From NCBI RefSeq assembly GCF_000832305.1, contig NZ_CP010537.1, positions 2,604,001 to 2,668,000 on the forward strand: 64,000 bases of DNA. Direction: 5' to 3'. The position numbers and the translations under genes are program-made. Positions 16,761 through 26,327 of this stretch are shown piece by piece. Each line of letters begins with the position of its first letter. Positions within the stretch are counted from its first letter, which is position 1. Origin of the DNA: Cupriavidus basilensis (GTDB lineage: Bacteria > Pseudomonadota > Gammaproteobacteria > Burkholderiales > Burkholderiaceae). Under the pieces are notes generated by a model, which was not told the DNA's origin, did no database searches, and worked only from the letters and a program-made list of their open reading frames with translations.

Positions 16761-19430
16761 ATGTTGACGTCGTTGGTCATCCGCATTGTCCAGTTTTCCA
16801 CCCGCCGCGCGTGGCCCGTCATCGCGCTGGCGTTGCTGCTGAGCGTCGTCAGCGGCGTCTATGTGGCCAACCATTTCGCCATCAATACCGATATCAGCCG
16901 CCTGCTCGAGTCGGACCAGCCCTGGGCGCGCCGCGATGCCGCCGTCAGCGCCGCGTTTCCCCAACGCGACCAGATGATCCTGGCGGTAGTGCAAGCGCCG
17001 GCCCCCGAGCCGGCGGACGCTGCCGCCAATGAGCTGGCCGACGCGCTCGCCAAGCAAGGCAAGCGCTTTCGCGCCGTCAGCCAGCCCGGTGGCGGCGAGT
17101 TCTTCGAGCGCAACGGCCTGCTCTTCGTCGATACCGCCAAGCTGCGCGACGTTACGTCGCAGCTGACCCAGGCGCGGCCGCTGCTGAACGCGCTGGCGCA
17201 CGACCCGACCCTGCGCGGCCTTTCCGATACGCTGTCGACCACGCTGTCGCTGCCGCTGCAACTGGGGCAGGTCAAGCTGGGCGACATGGCCAAGCTGCTC
17301 GGCAAGAGCGCGGATACGGTCGACCGGGTACTCGCTGGCAAGCCGGGCGCCTTGTCCTGGACCGGGCTGGTGGATTCGAGCCAGGAGCCGGCCCCGGGCC
17401 ACCCCGCCACGGCGTTCGTCGCGCTCAGCCCCGTGCTTGACTACGCTGGCCTGCAGGCCGGCGCGGATGCCGCCGATGCCATCCGTGCCACGGCCACCAA
17501 GCTGGGCCTGGCACAGCGCTACGGCGCCCAGGTACGCCTGACCGGCTCGCAGGCGCTGGCCGACGACGAATTTGCCTCGGTCAAGGAAGGCGCGGCCTTC
17601 AATGGCGCGCTGACGGTGCTGGTGGTGATCCTGATCCTGTGGCTGGCGTTGCGCTCCAAGCGCCTGATCCTGGCCGTGCTGGCCAGCCTGGCGGTCGGAC
17701 TGGCCATCACCGCTGCCCTCGGGCTGGCCATGGTGGGCGCGCTCAACATGATCTCCGTGGCCTTTGCCGTGCTGTTTGTCGGCCTGGGCGTGGATTTCGG
17801 CATCCAGTTTGGCGTGCGCTACCGCGCCGAACGCCATGTGCATACCGACATCCCGGACGCGCTGGCCAGCACGGCGCGGGCAGTCGGCGTGCCACTGGCG
17901 CTGGCCGCGGCCTCCACGGCAGCGGCCTTCTTCTGCTTCCTGCCCACCAACTACCGTGGCGTGGCCGAGCTGGGCCAGATCGCCGGCGTGGGCATGCTGG
18001 TTGCCTTTCTCACCACCATCACGCTGTTGCCCGCCCTGATCACCGTGTTCCGCCCGAAGGACGAAGCGGGACGGGTTGAAGTGCCTGGCTTCAAATGGCT
18101 GGCGCCCGCCGACGATTTCTTCGAGCGCAATCGCAAGGCCGTGCTGCTGGCAACCGGCGCCCTGATTCTGGCGGGGTCGCCGCTGCTGATGCACCTGCGC
18201 TTCGACTTCGATCCGCTGCACCTCAAGGATCCGCATTCCGAGTCGATGGCCACCTTGCTCTCGCTCAAGGATGCGCCCCAGGCCGGCACCGACAACGTCA
18301 GCGTGCTGGCGCCCTCGCTGGCCGCCGCGCAGACCGCCGCCGCCCGCCTGGTTGCGCTGCCGGAAGTCTCGCGCACCGTCACGCTGCAGACCTTCATCCC
18401 CGACGACCAGCCGGCGCGGCTCGCCTTGATCGCCGCAGCCTCGGCCAGCCTGATGCCGGTGCTGACGCAGGCAACGGCCACCCCTGCCAACGATGCCAGG
18501 CTAGTCAATTCGCTCAAGAACGCGGCACGCCAGCTCGCGCTGGCCGCGGACGAGCACCCCGGACCGGGCGCCGCAGAGGCGGCACGCCTGGCCGCCTCGC
18601 TGCAAAAGCTGGCCGCCGCGGACGCGGCCACCCGCGAGCGCGCCGAGCAAGCCATCGCCCAGCCGCTGCGCCTGGCGCTGGCGCGCCTGCAGCGCGCGCT
18701 GGCGCCACAGCCGATCACCCGCGAAACGCTGCCACCGGCACTGGTGCGCGACTGGGTTGCCCCGGATGGCCAGGCGCTCGTCAGCGTGAGCCCCAAGCTT
18801 CCCGTCGCGGCCACGCCGGGAGACGCTTCCAGCACCAGCGACAGCGATGCGCGCGACGCCGCGCTCACGCGCTTTATCGACGCCGTCCAGCGCGTCGAGC
18901 CCACCGCGGTTGGGGGCCCGATCTCGATCCGAGGCTCCGCCGACACCATCATGACGGCCTTTGCCCAGGCCGGCGTGTGGGCCGTGCTGTCGATCACGCT
19001 GCTGCTGTGGATCACGCTGCGCCGCGTGGGTGATGTGCTGCGCACGCTGGTGCCGCTGCTGGTGTCCGCGCTGGTGACGCTGGAGCTGTGCGTGGTGTTC
19101 GGCATTCCGCTCAATTTCGCCAACGTGATCGCGCTGCCGCTGCTGTTCGGCATCGGCGTGGCCTTCAAGATCTACTATGTGATCGCGTGGCGCGAGGGCA
19201 AGACGCAACTGCTGCAATCCCCGCTGACGCACGCCGTATTGTTCAGCGCCGCCACCACCGCCGCCGCTTTCGGCAGCCTGTGGCTGTCCCAGCATCCGGG
19301 CACAGCCAGCATGGGCAAGTTGCTGGCACTCGCGCTAGGATGCACGCTGGTCGGTGCCGTATTCTTTCAGCCGATCCTGATGGGGCGGCCGCGCGAGCGG
19401 TCGGCCCCCGCCACTGGTCCGGCCCATTGA
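16761..19430 (+). CDS. hpnN: Hopanoid transporter HpnN (RND/MMPL family)
   Basis: Inner-membrane RND-superfamily lipid transporter, 889 aa, with a first helix at residues 12-34, a large periplasmic loop, helices 2-6 (about 280-440) with the MMPL signature [20 protein letters not shown], a second loop and the last helices (about 735-880). HpnN proteins deliver hopanoids to the outer membrane. Start ATG at 16761 ([18 protein letters not shown]). Its stop TGA overlaps the ATG of mlaA (TGATG), showing tight coupling to an outer-membrane lipid protein. Confidence 0.93.
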   Translation: MLTSLVIRIVQFSTRRAWPVIALALLLSVVSGVYVANHFAINTDISRLLESDQPWARRDAAVSAAFPQRDQMILAVVQAPAPEPADAAANELADALAKQGKRFRAVSQPGGGEFFERNGLLFVDTAKLRDVTSQLTQARPLLNALAHDPTLRGLSDTLSTTLSLPLQLGQVKLGDMAKLLGKSADTVDRVLAGKPGALSWTGLVDSSQEPAPGHPATAFVALSPVLDYAGLQAGADAADAIRATATKLGLAQRYGAQVRLTGSQALADDEFASVKEGAAFNGALTVLVVILILWLALRSKRLILAVLASLAVGLAITAALGLAMVGALNMISVAFAVLFVGLGVDFGIQFGVRYRAERHVHTDIPDALASTARAVGVPLALAAASTAAAFFCFLPTNYRGVAELGQIAGVGMLVAFLTTITLLPALITVFRPKDEAGRVEVPGFKWLAPADDFFERNRKAVLLATGALILAGSPLLMHLRFDFDPLHLKDPHSESMATLLSLKDAPQAGTDNVSVLAPSLAAAQTAAARLVALPEVSRTVTLQTFIPDDQPARLALIAAASASLMPVLTQATATPANDARLVNSLKNAARQLALAADEHPGPGAAEAARLAASLQKLAAADAATRERAEQAIAQPLRLALARLQRALAPQPITRETLPPALVRDWVAPDGQALVSVSPKLPVAATPGDASSTSDSDARDAALTRFIDAVQRVEPTAVGGPISIRGSADTIMTAFAQAGVWAVLSITLLLWITLRRVGDVLRTLVPLLVSALVTLELCVVFGIPLNFANVIALPLLFGIGVAFKIYYVIAWREGKTQLLQSPLTHAVLFSAATTAAAFGSLWLSQHPGTASMGKLLALALGCTLVGAVFFQPILMGRPRERSAPATGPAH

Positions 19431-20296
19431 TGTCTCGTCTCCATAGAACAATGAATCACCCCGACTCTCGCCTGTCTCGCCTCTCTCGCCTCCTGCCGGC
19501 GCTCTCGTTCTCGCTGCTGCTCACAGCCTGCGCCAGCGGCCCGCAAGCTAGCCCCGATGACCCTCTGGAGCCGCTCAACCGCGTTGTCTTCAAGGTCAAC
19601 GACAAGGCCGACGAGTACGTGGCGACGCCGCTGGCCAAGGGCTACCGCGCCGTCACGCCGCAACCGGTACGCACCGCGGTCACCAATTTCTATTCGAACC
19701 TCGCCGACGTCGGCAATACGGTCAACAACTTGCTGCAAGGCAAGGGCGTGGATGCGGCGGAGAGCTTCATGCGGGTGGCGGTGAACTCCGTGCTGGGCAT
19801 TGGCGGCCTGATCGATATCGCCACGCCAGCCGGCATCAGCAAGCACTCCCAGGACTTCGGGCTGACGCTCGGCGTGTGGGGCGTGCCGGCCGGCCCGTAC
19901 CTGGTCCTGCCGCTGTTCGGCCCCAGCTCGATCCGTGATGGCATTGGGCTGTATGTGAACTTCCAGCTGTCCCCGACCACGTGGGTAAACGATGAAAACG
20001 TGAAGTGGGGCCTGTGGGGCCTGGGCTTCCTGGACGCACGGACCAATGCGCTTGGCGCGACCGACCTGCTGTCGCTGGCGGCGCTGGATAAGTACAGCTT
20101 CGTGCGCGATGCATACCGCCAGCGCAGGCAGTACCTGATCCAGGGCGGCGGAGGGAAACTGCCGGATTATGAGGATACCGACGCGCCGGCCGAAAGCGCG
20201 GCGCCCGCGCCTGGCGCACCCGGGGCGCCTGCCGCCACCCCCGCGCCTGCTGGCACGGAAGACAAAACGCCGGAAGGCGAAGCGAAGAAGCCTTGA
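19430..20296 (+). CDS. mlaA: MlaA/VacJ family outer-membrane lipoprotein
   Basis: Phospholipid-handling lipoprotein of the MlaA family, 288 aa. It has a lipoprotein signal with lipobox LLTAC (Cys at about residue 34), then the family motif DPLEPLNRVVFKVND and the amphipathic region SVLGIGGLIDIATPAGI. C-terminal Pro/Ala-rich tail from about residue 245. The ATG at 19430 overlaps the hpnN stop; a second ATG at 19451 would also keep the signal. With HpnN and HpnM it forms a complete envelope lipid path (inner membrane, periplasm, outer membrane). Confidence 0.92.
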   Translation: MSRLHRTMNHPDSRLSRLSRLLPALSFSLLLTACASGPQASPDDPLEPLNRVVFKVNDKADEYVATPLAKGYRAVTPQPVRTAVTNFYSNLADVGNTVNNLLQGKGVDAAESFMRVAVNSVLGIGGLIDIATPAGISKHSQDFGLTLGVWGVPAGPYLVLPLFGPSSIRDGIGLYVNFQLSPTTWVNDENVKWGLWGLGFLDARTNALGATDLLSLAALDKYSFVRDAYRQRRQYLIQGGGGKLPDYEDTDAPAESAAPAPGAPGAPAATPAPAGTEDKTPEGEAKKP

Positions 20297-20325
20297 ACCT
20301 GGCTTGACCCTGTCTGGCCCAGGCC

Positions 20326-21021
20326 TTATCCCAGGGCTAAGCCGAATCCCATCCCCACCCTGCCCCTGGCGGCCAGCAGCGCAAGCCTGGCCAGCCTCGC
20401 ATCCCTGCCCAGCCGGATCAGGTCCGGCACCTGTCCCGGCCCCGCCAGCAGCGCCTTGAGCAATGCCCAGATGTCGGTGCTGCCATCGGGACCCATGCCG
20501 GCCACCGCGGCGGGCGGCACGTCCCGCTGCGCGGGATCGATCACCACCCGGCAGGCGGCGAACGGCAGCCCGAGTTCCTCGGCGACACGCGCCGCGATAT
20601 GCGACTCCATGTCGACCGCCAGCGCACCGGTGGCCGCATGCAATGCCGTCTTGGCCGCCACCGAGGTCACAGCCTGGTCGGCGCCGGCAAGCACGCCGGA
20701 AATGGCCTCGGGCAAGGCAAGCGAAAGCGAGCGCGACCAGCTGGCGTCAACGGGCCGCAATCGATTCCCATCATGGATGGCAGAGGCGACGATCACCCGG
20801 CCTGGCAACAGCGCGGGATCCAGCCCGCCGGCCACGCCAAAGCTGATCACGCCGGCGCAGGGACGCGCCAGGCGTTGCCGCAGGCCTTGCGCCAAGGCTT
20901 CGGCGCGCAAGCCGTGCAAGGTTTCAACACCGGGGCCGGCGGCGATGCCGGCCTCGAAGCGCATGCCAGTCACCACCAGCGTGGGACCAGCGCGGCGTTG
21001 CGCAAAGCTTGGCGCGGTCAC
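20326..21021 (-). CDS. hpnG: Hopanoid-associated phosphorylase HpnG
   Basis: Purine-nucleoside-phosphorylase-like enzyme, 231 aa, which removes adenine from adenosylhopane to give ribosylhopane (phosphate) downstream of HpnH. Seen: LVVTGMRFEAGIAAG near the N-terminus, SFGVAGGLDPAL, and AVDMESHIAARVAEE with the ribose-contacting Met-Glu. The start is GTG at 21021, overlapping the shc stop (ATGTGA), which argues for coupled translation. A longer opening to 21450 is antisense-like sequence inside shc. It converges with mlaA (29 nt between stops). Confidence 0.9.
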   Translation of the reverse strand: MTAPSFAQRRAGPTLVVTGMRFEAGIAAGPGVETLHGLRAEALAQGLRQRLARPCAGVISFGVAGGLDPALLPGRVIVASAIHDGNRLRPVDASWSRSLSLALPEAISGVLAGADQAVTSVAAKTALHAATGALAVDMESHIAARVAEELGLPFAACRVVIDPAQRDVPPAAVAGMGPDGSTDIWALLKALLAGPGQVPDLIRLGRDARLARLALLAARGRVGMGFGLALG

Positions 21022-23033
21022 ATCCCCCACGCCACCGCCCGCGTGCCGTCGCGGCGCAGGTTGCGGTAGCGCGCCAGCGCCCACAGCGGGAAGAAGCGCG
21101 CGTAGCCGTGGTAGCGCAGGTAGAACACACGGGGGAAGCCCACCGCGGTGAACCGCGCCTCGCTCCACAGGCCGTCGGCCTGCTGCATGCGCATGAGGTA
21201 GTCCACACCACGCGCCACGGCCGGATGATCGACCTGGCCCGCGGCCATCAGGCCCAGCACCGCCCAGGCGGTTTGCGACGGCACGCTCGGCGCGGTCTCG
21301 TAGCCCTGGTAGTCGAGGCGGTAGCTGCTGCCGTCCTCGCCCCAGCCGCCGTCGGCGTTCTGGATCGAGATCAGCCAGTCGGCGGCGCGGCGCATTTCCG
21401 GCGCCTCGGGCGCCATGCCGGCAGCATTGAGCGCGCACAGCGCGCTCCATGTGCCGTAGACATAGTTCGTGCCCCAGCGGCCATACCAGCTGCCGTCGGC
21501 CATCTGCTCGTCGAGCAGGTAACGCTGGGCGCGCCGAAAGGCTTCGCTGCTGGCCGCGGTCTCGCCCAGCTGCGCGAGCATCGACAGGCAGCGCGCCGAC
21601 ACGTCGGCGGTGGGCGGATCGAGCAAGGCGCCGTGATCCGCGAACGGGATATTGTTCAGGTAGTCATGCGTGTTCTCGGGCTCGAACGCGCCCCAGCCGC
21701 CGTTGCCGCTCTGCATGCCCGCCACCCACTCGCGCGCACGGCTGACAGCCTCTTCATAGCGTGAAAGATGGCTGGCCGGTGCCACGGCCGGTGCGGCTGC
21801 ACCGGTGCGCGCCGCGCGGTCCATGGCCATCGCCACCACGGCGGTGTCGTCCACATCCGGGTAATGCGGGTTGGCGTACTGGAAAGCCCAGCCGCCGGGA
21901 CGCACGTCGGGGCGCCGCACGATCCAGTCGCCGCGCACGTCCAGCACCTGCAGCGGGCGCAGCCATTGCAAGCCGCGCTCAACGGCCGCCTCGGCTCGCG
22001 GGCCACCCACTTCCAGCAAGGCGTGGCTGGCCAGCGAGGTGTCCCACACCGGCGACAGGCACGGCTGGCAATAGGCCTCGTCGCCATGCACCACCAGCAG
22101 CTTCTCGATGGAGGCGCGGGCCACCGCCACATCGGGATCAGTGCGCGGCACGCCGAGCACGTCGAACATCATCACGGCATTCGCCATGGCCGGAAAGATC
22201 GCACCCAGGCCATCCTCGCCGTTCAGGCGCTCGCGCACGAATTTTTCCGCGCGGGCGATAGCGCGCGCGCGCAGGCTGCGGGGGAATAACGGCTCCGCCA
22301 CGCGCAAGCCGGCGTCCAGCACACGGAACAGGCCAAACCACACGCGCTTCTGGTGCGGCGCGCGCGGGGCCAGCCGGGCTGCCTGGCAAGGACGGATGAA
22401 CAATTCGTCGATGCCCACGCCACGCGGGTTCCTGGCCTGGGGACGCAGGCTGTTGAGCACCAGCAGCGGCACGATCACCGTGCGGGCCCAGTATGCAACC
22501 TTGGACAGGTGGAACGGGAACCACAGCGGCAGCAGCATGATCTCCACCGGCATCATCGGCACCGCCTGCCACGGCATCACGCCGAACAGCGCGAGCAGCG
22601 TGCGGGTAAAGACATTGCTGGCCTCGGCACCGCCCATCCCATGGATGGCGGCGCGGGCACGGCGCATCGGCTCGGATTCGGTGTCGTCGCCAATCATCTT
22701 GAGCGCGAAATACGCCTTCACGCTGGCGCTGATGTCCGAGCGGCCCTGATGGAACAGCGGCCAGCCGCCATCGGCATTCTGGATGCGGCGCAGGTAGCGC
22801 GCGATACGGGCTTCCAGCACGGTATCCGGGGTCTCGCCCAGATAGTGCACCAGCAGTACGTACTCCGACGGAATCGTCGCGTCGGCCTCCAGCTCGAACA
22901 CCCAGTGGCCGTCCGGCCGCTGGGTGGCCAGCAAGGCGTCTAGCGCGCGGTCGAGCGTGCCTTCCAACTCGTCTGGCGCGGGCGCGGCATGCGCGGGCTC
23001 ATTCGAATTGGGGGATAGTGCAACTTGGCTCAT
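21018..23033 (-). CDS. shc: Squalene-hopene cyclase
   Basis: Class II triterpene cyclase that converts squalene to hopene/hopanol, 671 aa. Catalytic DxDD motif as DVDDTAV at about residues 393-396; several QW repeats (RRIQNADGGWPLF, NGGWGAFEPEN, QNADGGWGEDGSSY, QADGLWSEARF). Monotopic membrane-binding stretch MLLPLWFPFHLSKVAYW around residue 165. Start ATG at 23033 with AGAGGA about 10 nt upstream; the opening continues to 23081 without family similarity. Sits between hpnD and hpnG on the minus strand as one operon. Confidence 0.97.
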   Translation of the reverse strand: MSQVALSPNSNEPAHAAPAPDELEGTLDRALDALLATQRPDGHWVFELEADATIPSEYVLLVHYLGETPDTVLEARIARYLRRIQNADGGWPLFHQGRSDISASVKAYFALKMIGDDTESEPMRRARAAIHGMGGAEASNVFTRTLLALFGVMPWQAVPMMPVEIMLLPLWFPFHLSKVAYWARTVIVPLLVLNSLRPQARNPRGVGIDELFIRPCQAARLAPRAPHQKRVWFGLFRVLDAGLRVAEPLFPRSLRARAIARAEKFVRERLNGEDGLGAIFPAMANAVMMFDVLGVPRTDPDVAVARASIEKLLVVHGDEAYCQPCLSPVWDTSLASHALLEVGGPRAEAAVERGLQWLRPLQVLDVRGDWIVRRPDVRPGGWAFQYANPHYPDVDDTAVVAMAMDRAARTGAAAPAVAPASHLSRYEEAVSRAREWVAGMQSGNGGWGAFEPENTHDYLNNIPFADHGALLDPPTADVSARCLSMLAQLGETAASSEAFRRAQRYLLDEQMADGSWYGRWGTNYVYGTWSALCALNAAGMAPEAPEMRRAADWLISIQNADGGWGEDGSSYRLDYQGYETAPSVPSQTAWAVLGLMAAGQVDHPAVARGVDYLMRMQQADGLWSEARFTAVGFPRVFYLRYHGYARFFPLWALARYRNLRRDGTRAVAWGM

Positions 23034-23126
23034 CGGTTTCGATGTCCTCTTTTCAACAACGCAATTACGGCAATGCCGCACGCGGCCGTGAGCGGCCGTG
23101 GGCGGCAGTCAATCGGCGGATTCACC

Positions 23127-23975
23127 TCACACGAGGCCATGCCGCAGCAAAATCCATAGCAATCGCGCGCGCGGCACGCGCACCCGCGCCCGCGGGTTGG
23201 TCCAGCCGCGGGCCAGCAGACGCTGCAGGATCACGTGGTAAACCTCGCCCATGATGCGCGGCGAACGGACCGTGCGGCGCGGCGCCGCGTTCATGATGGC
23301 GAATGCCTGGTCGTAGTACGCCTGCGCCTGCTGCGCGACTTCCAGGCACGCGCGGCCAACGGCGGGATGCCCGACGATGGCATGCGGCGTGCCGATCGGC
23401 ACGCCCGCGCCCAGCAGCGCTTCGGCCGGCAGGTACACACGACCCAGGTCCGCGTCTTCGTCGATATCGCGCAGGATATTGGTCAGCTGCAATGCGCGGC
23501 CAAGATGATGCGCCAGCGCTACGCCGGCATCACGCTCCATGCCGAACACGCGCACGGCAAGGCGCCCCACCGCACTGGCCACGCGGTCGCAATACAGATC
23601 TAGCGTAGCGTTGTCCGGCGCGCGGATATCCGCGTGCACGTCCATGGCCATGCCATCGATCACAGCGAGGAAATCCTCCTGCTGCAAGCCGAAGCGCTGA
23701 ATCTGGGTGGACAGCCCGCGCAATGCCGCCGGCGGCGTGCCGGCGTAGCAGGCGGCAAGATCGGCGCGCCAGGCGTCGAGCCCGGCAAGGCGCGTGGCGC
23801 GCGGGCCATCGCCATCGGCAATATCGTCCACCGCACGGCAAAAGCCATAGATCTCGAACATCGCCTCGCGTTGCGCGGCGGGCAGGATCTTGAGGGCGGT
23901 ATGGAATGAGCTGCCGGACGATACGGCATGGCCCGCTTGCGGGACGGTTTGCACTGCGATTTCTGTTCCGGCCAC
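23127..23975 (-). CDS. hpnD: Presqualene diphosphate synthase HpnD
   Basis: Squalene/phytoene-synthase fold enzyme that condenses two farnesyl diphosphates to presqualene diphosphate. 282 aa from the GTG at 23975, which has AGGAG 4 nt upstream; a GTG at 23990 is the alternative but lacks a site. Both Asp-rich motifs are present: FCRAVDDIADGD (about residue 45) and LTNILRDIDEDADLGRVYLP (about residue 165). The operon order is hpnD-shc-hpnG. The two partner enzymes that complete squalene, HpnC and HpnE, are not next to it or elsewhere in the window. Confidence 0.93.
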   Translation of the reverse strand: MAGTEIAVQTVPQAGHAVSSGSSFHTALKILPAAQREAMFEIYGFCRAVDDIADGDGPRATRLAGLDAWRADLAACYAGTPPAALRGLSTQIQRFGLQQEDFLAVIDGMAMDVHADIRAPDNATLDLYCDRVASAVGRLAVRVFGMERDAGVALAHHLGRALQLTNILRDIDEDADLGRVYLPAEALLGAGVPIGTPHAIVGHPAVGRACLEVAQQAQAYYDQAFAIMNAAPRRTVRSPRIMGEVYHVILQRLLARGWTNPRARVRVPRARLLWILLRHGLV

Positions 23976-24083
23976 GTAACTCCTCGTCACGCGTTGGACC
24001 GCCGTGCTGCTTTGCTGCCTAGGCCTGGCTTGTCGCCACAGCCCGGCACGCAGCGCCAGGCGGCATGTTTGGGGTAGTGGGCG

Positions 24084-24110
24084 ATTATACCAACTCCGGC
24101 CATGGGCTCA
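24084..24110 (-). promoter_or_regulatory. Extended -10 promoter for the hpnD-shc-hpnG operon
   Basis: On the minus strand the sequence reads TTGGTATAATCGCC, a perfect TATAAT (24084-24089) with an upstream TG one base away (extended -10). No good -35 is visible at 17 bp. It lies about 110 nt before the hpnD start, with no other gene between. Confidence 0.6.
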
Positions 24111-24228
24111 GCCGCCAGCCGAAGAAGGGGGTTGGAGGGGGGTGTGCCGTGCAGGCCACCGCCAGCGCTACCGGGCCTGGCGCTGGCCTGGCGCGTGCGG
24201 CATCGCGTTCAGATTGGCTGGCGAGCGC

Positions 24229-24489
24229 CTATTTAACGCGCTGGCTGGCGCGGCGGCGCTCCATCACAAATCTGCCGCGCCTTGGATCATAGCGCGCTAT
24301 TTCGACGTAGTTAGCATCGTTTAGCGGGTTGTTATCGCATTCCACGGCACCCGCGCCACCCGCACCACTTGCCGCGGCCTGCGCGGCCAGCGCGCGCTCG
24401 GCTTCGGTGACGGCACGCATGCGGCGCAGGTCGGCCAGCACGGACGGCGAGATGCGATCGAGCAGACGGCTGGACCTTAGCTTGTTCAT
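24229..24489 (-). CDS. Small hypothetical protein
   Basis: 86-aa predicted cytosolic protein without a family I recognise. The start ATG at 24489 has a good ribosome site (GAGGAAGG). The N-terminal half is a likely amphipathic helix pair (LLDRISPSVLADLRRMRAVT). An Ala/Gly-rich linker follows, and the end is strongly basic (PRRGRFVMERRRASQRVK). It lies between the hopanoid operon and the ggt gene, all on the minus strand, but with its own 140-nt leader. Confidence 0.6.
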   Translation of the reverse strand: MNKLRSSRLLDRISPSVLADLRRMRAVTEAERALAAQAAASGAGGAGAVECDNNPLNDANYVEIARYDPRRGRFVMERRRASQRVK

Positions 24490-24633
24490 GGCGGCCTTCC
24501 TCGAAGGGATGGCGCCAGTGTAGGCGCGTGATACGGCCGTTTAATGTGCCCTGGACCACGCACCGGAGCATTTTTTTCCGTGGCTGGCGCGCGAGCCACG
24601 CCGGTGCCGCCAGCCGGCAGGCAGGAAACGTGC

Positions 24634-26226
24634 TCAGAACCCCAGCGGATAGCCGTCCTTGCGGTGGTCCGAAGCCGCCGCGTAGCCATCCTCCAGGCGC
24701 ATCGCGATCTGCGCGCCGCCGAATTCCAGGTTGCCCTGCGGCGCCACGTCCACCTTGTGGCCGCGCGCACGCAAGCCTTCCACGGTGGCGGCCGGGCAAT
24801 TCCACTCCACCGCGATGGTGGCGTTGTCGTCCAGCACGCGCCAGCGAGGCGCATCGCACGCGGCTTGCGGGTTCTGGCCGAAATCCGCGAGCCGGCTGGC
24901 CATTTGCAGGTGGCCTTGCGCCTGCATCGAGCCGCCCATCACACCGAAGCTGGCCAGCGGCACGCCCTTGCGCATCAGGAAGCCAGGGATGATGGTGTGG
25001 AACGGCCGCTTGCCAGGGCTTACCTGGTTGGGGTGGCCCGGCTTGAGATTGAAGCCCCAGCCACGGTTGTGCAGCGCAATGCCGGTGCCGGGCACGACCA
25101 CGCCGGAGCCGAAGCCTTTGAAGTTGGACTGGATGTACGACACCATCATGCCGCTCTTGTCCGCGGTGGTCAGGTACACGGTGCCGCCGCTGTGGGGCTT
25201 GCCCGGGCCGGCTGCCGCCGCGCGCTCCGGGTCGATGGCCTTGGCGCGGCTGGCCAGGTAGCTGCGATCGAGCAGGTGGGCGGCCTGCACCTCGGTCATT
25301 GCCGCAGGGTCGCCCACGTACGCGTGCAGATCGGCAAACGCCAGCTTCATGGCTTCCACCTGCACATGGATGGCGGCGGCGGAGTCCACGCCCATGGCCG
25401 CGACATCGAAATGCTCCAGCATGCCCAGCGCCATCAGCGCGCCGATGCCCTGCCCGTTCGGGCCGATCTCGAACAATTCCAGGTCGCGATAGGACATGCT
25501 GATCGGCTGGACCCAGTCAGCGCGATGGGCGGCCAGGTCGGCCTCGGTGATCAGGCCGCCGGTGGCGCGCGCATGCGCGGCGATACGCCCGGCCAGCTCA
25601 CCGTGATAGAAATCGTCGCCCTTGGTCTCGGCGATGCGCGCCAGCGTCTGCGCCTGGCCCGTGCAGATGAAGCGCTCGCCCGGCAGCGGTGCGCGCCCGT
25701 TCGGCGCGAAGGCGTCGGCAAAGCCAGGCTTGTCGATCAGCACGGGCACCTGTGCCTGCCACTGGCGGTGCACGGTGGGCGAGACCAGGAACCCGTTGCG
25801 CGCGTACTCCAGCGCGGGCTCGAAGAGCTCGGCAAACGGCAGGCTGCCGAACTTTTCCCACGTGGCGCGCCAGCCGGAAACGGCGCCAGGCACGGTCACG
25901 GTGTCCCAGCCGTTGACCGGCATGCTGCCGTAGCGCGAGAAATACTCCGGCGTCCACGCCGCCGGCGCCCGTCCACTGGCGTTCAGGCCATGCAGCTCCT
26001 TGCCGTCCCAGATCAGCGCAAAGGCGTCGCCGCCGATCCCGTTCATGCACGGCTCGACCACGGTCAGCGCAATTGCCGTGGCCAGCGCCGCGTCCACGGC
26101 GTTGCCGCCACGGGCCAACATGCGCAGGCCTGCCGCGGCCGCCAGCGGCTGCGAGGTGGCCACCACGTTGTCGGCCAGCACGGGCACGCGTTGCGAGGGA
26201 TAGGGGAAATTCCAGAAATTGGTCAT
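24634..26226 (-). CDS. ggt: Gamma-glutamyltransferase family Ntn-hydrolase
   Basis: 530-aa proenzyme of the gamma-glutamyltranspeptidase/acylase family, which self-cleaves before a Thr nucleophile. The motif SGGTVYLTTADKSGMMVS places this Thr at about residue 349. N-terminal family motif AAAAGLRMLARGGNAVDAAL and glycine-rich PCMNGIGGDAF are clear; FGVMGGSMQAQGH near residue 425 is the C-subunit signature. Start ATG at 26226 gives MTNFWNFPYPSQR with no signal peptide, so a cytosolic enzyme is expected, unlike E. coli Ggt. A Bug receptor gene lies 101 nt upstream on the same strand. The substrate may be a gamma-glutamyl compound or an acyl-amide. Confidence 0.92.
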   Translation of the reverse strand: MTNFWNFPYPSQRVPVLADNVVATSQPLAAAAGLRMLARGGNAVDAALATAIALTVVEPCMNGIGGDAFALIWDGKELHGLNASGRAPAAWTPEYFSRYGSMPVNGWDTVTVPGAVSGWRATWEKFGSLPFAELFEPALEYARNGFLVSPTVHRQWQAQVPVLIDKPGFADAFAPNGRAPLPGERFICTGQAQTLARIAETKGDDFYHGELAGRIAAHARATGGLITEADLAAHRADWVQPISMSYRDLELFEIGPNGQGIGALMALGMLEHFDVAAMGVDSAAAIHVQVEAMKLAFADLHAYVGDPAAMTEVQAAHLLDRSYLASRAKAIDPERAAAAGPGKPHSGGTVYLTTADKSGMMVSYIQSNFKGFGSGVVVPGTGIALHNRGWGFNLKPGHPNQVSPGKRPFHTIIPGFLMRKGVPLASFGVMGGSMQAQGHLQMASRLADFGQNPQAACDAPRWRVLDDNATIAVEWNCPAATVEGLRARGHKVDVAPQGNLEFGGAQIAMRLEDGYAAASDHRKDGYPLGF

Positions 26227-26327
26227 GGCTTTGCGAGGCTCTGAGGGTTGGAGGGTTGGAGGTTCTGGCCAGCGGCTTGCACGGCAGCGCCGGCCAGATG
26301 CGTTCGTGCTTTGTTCTTGCGCGGCGG

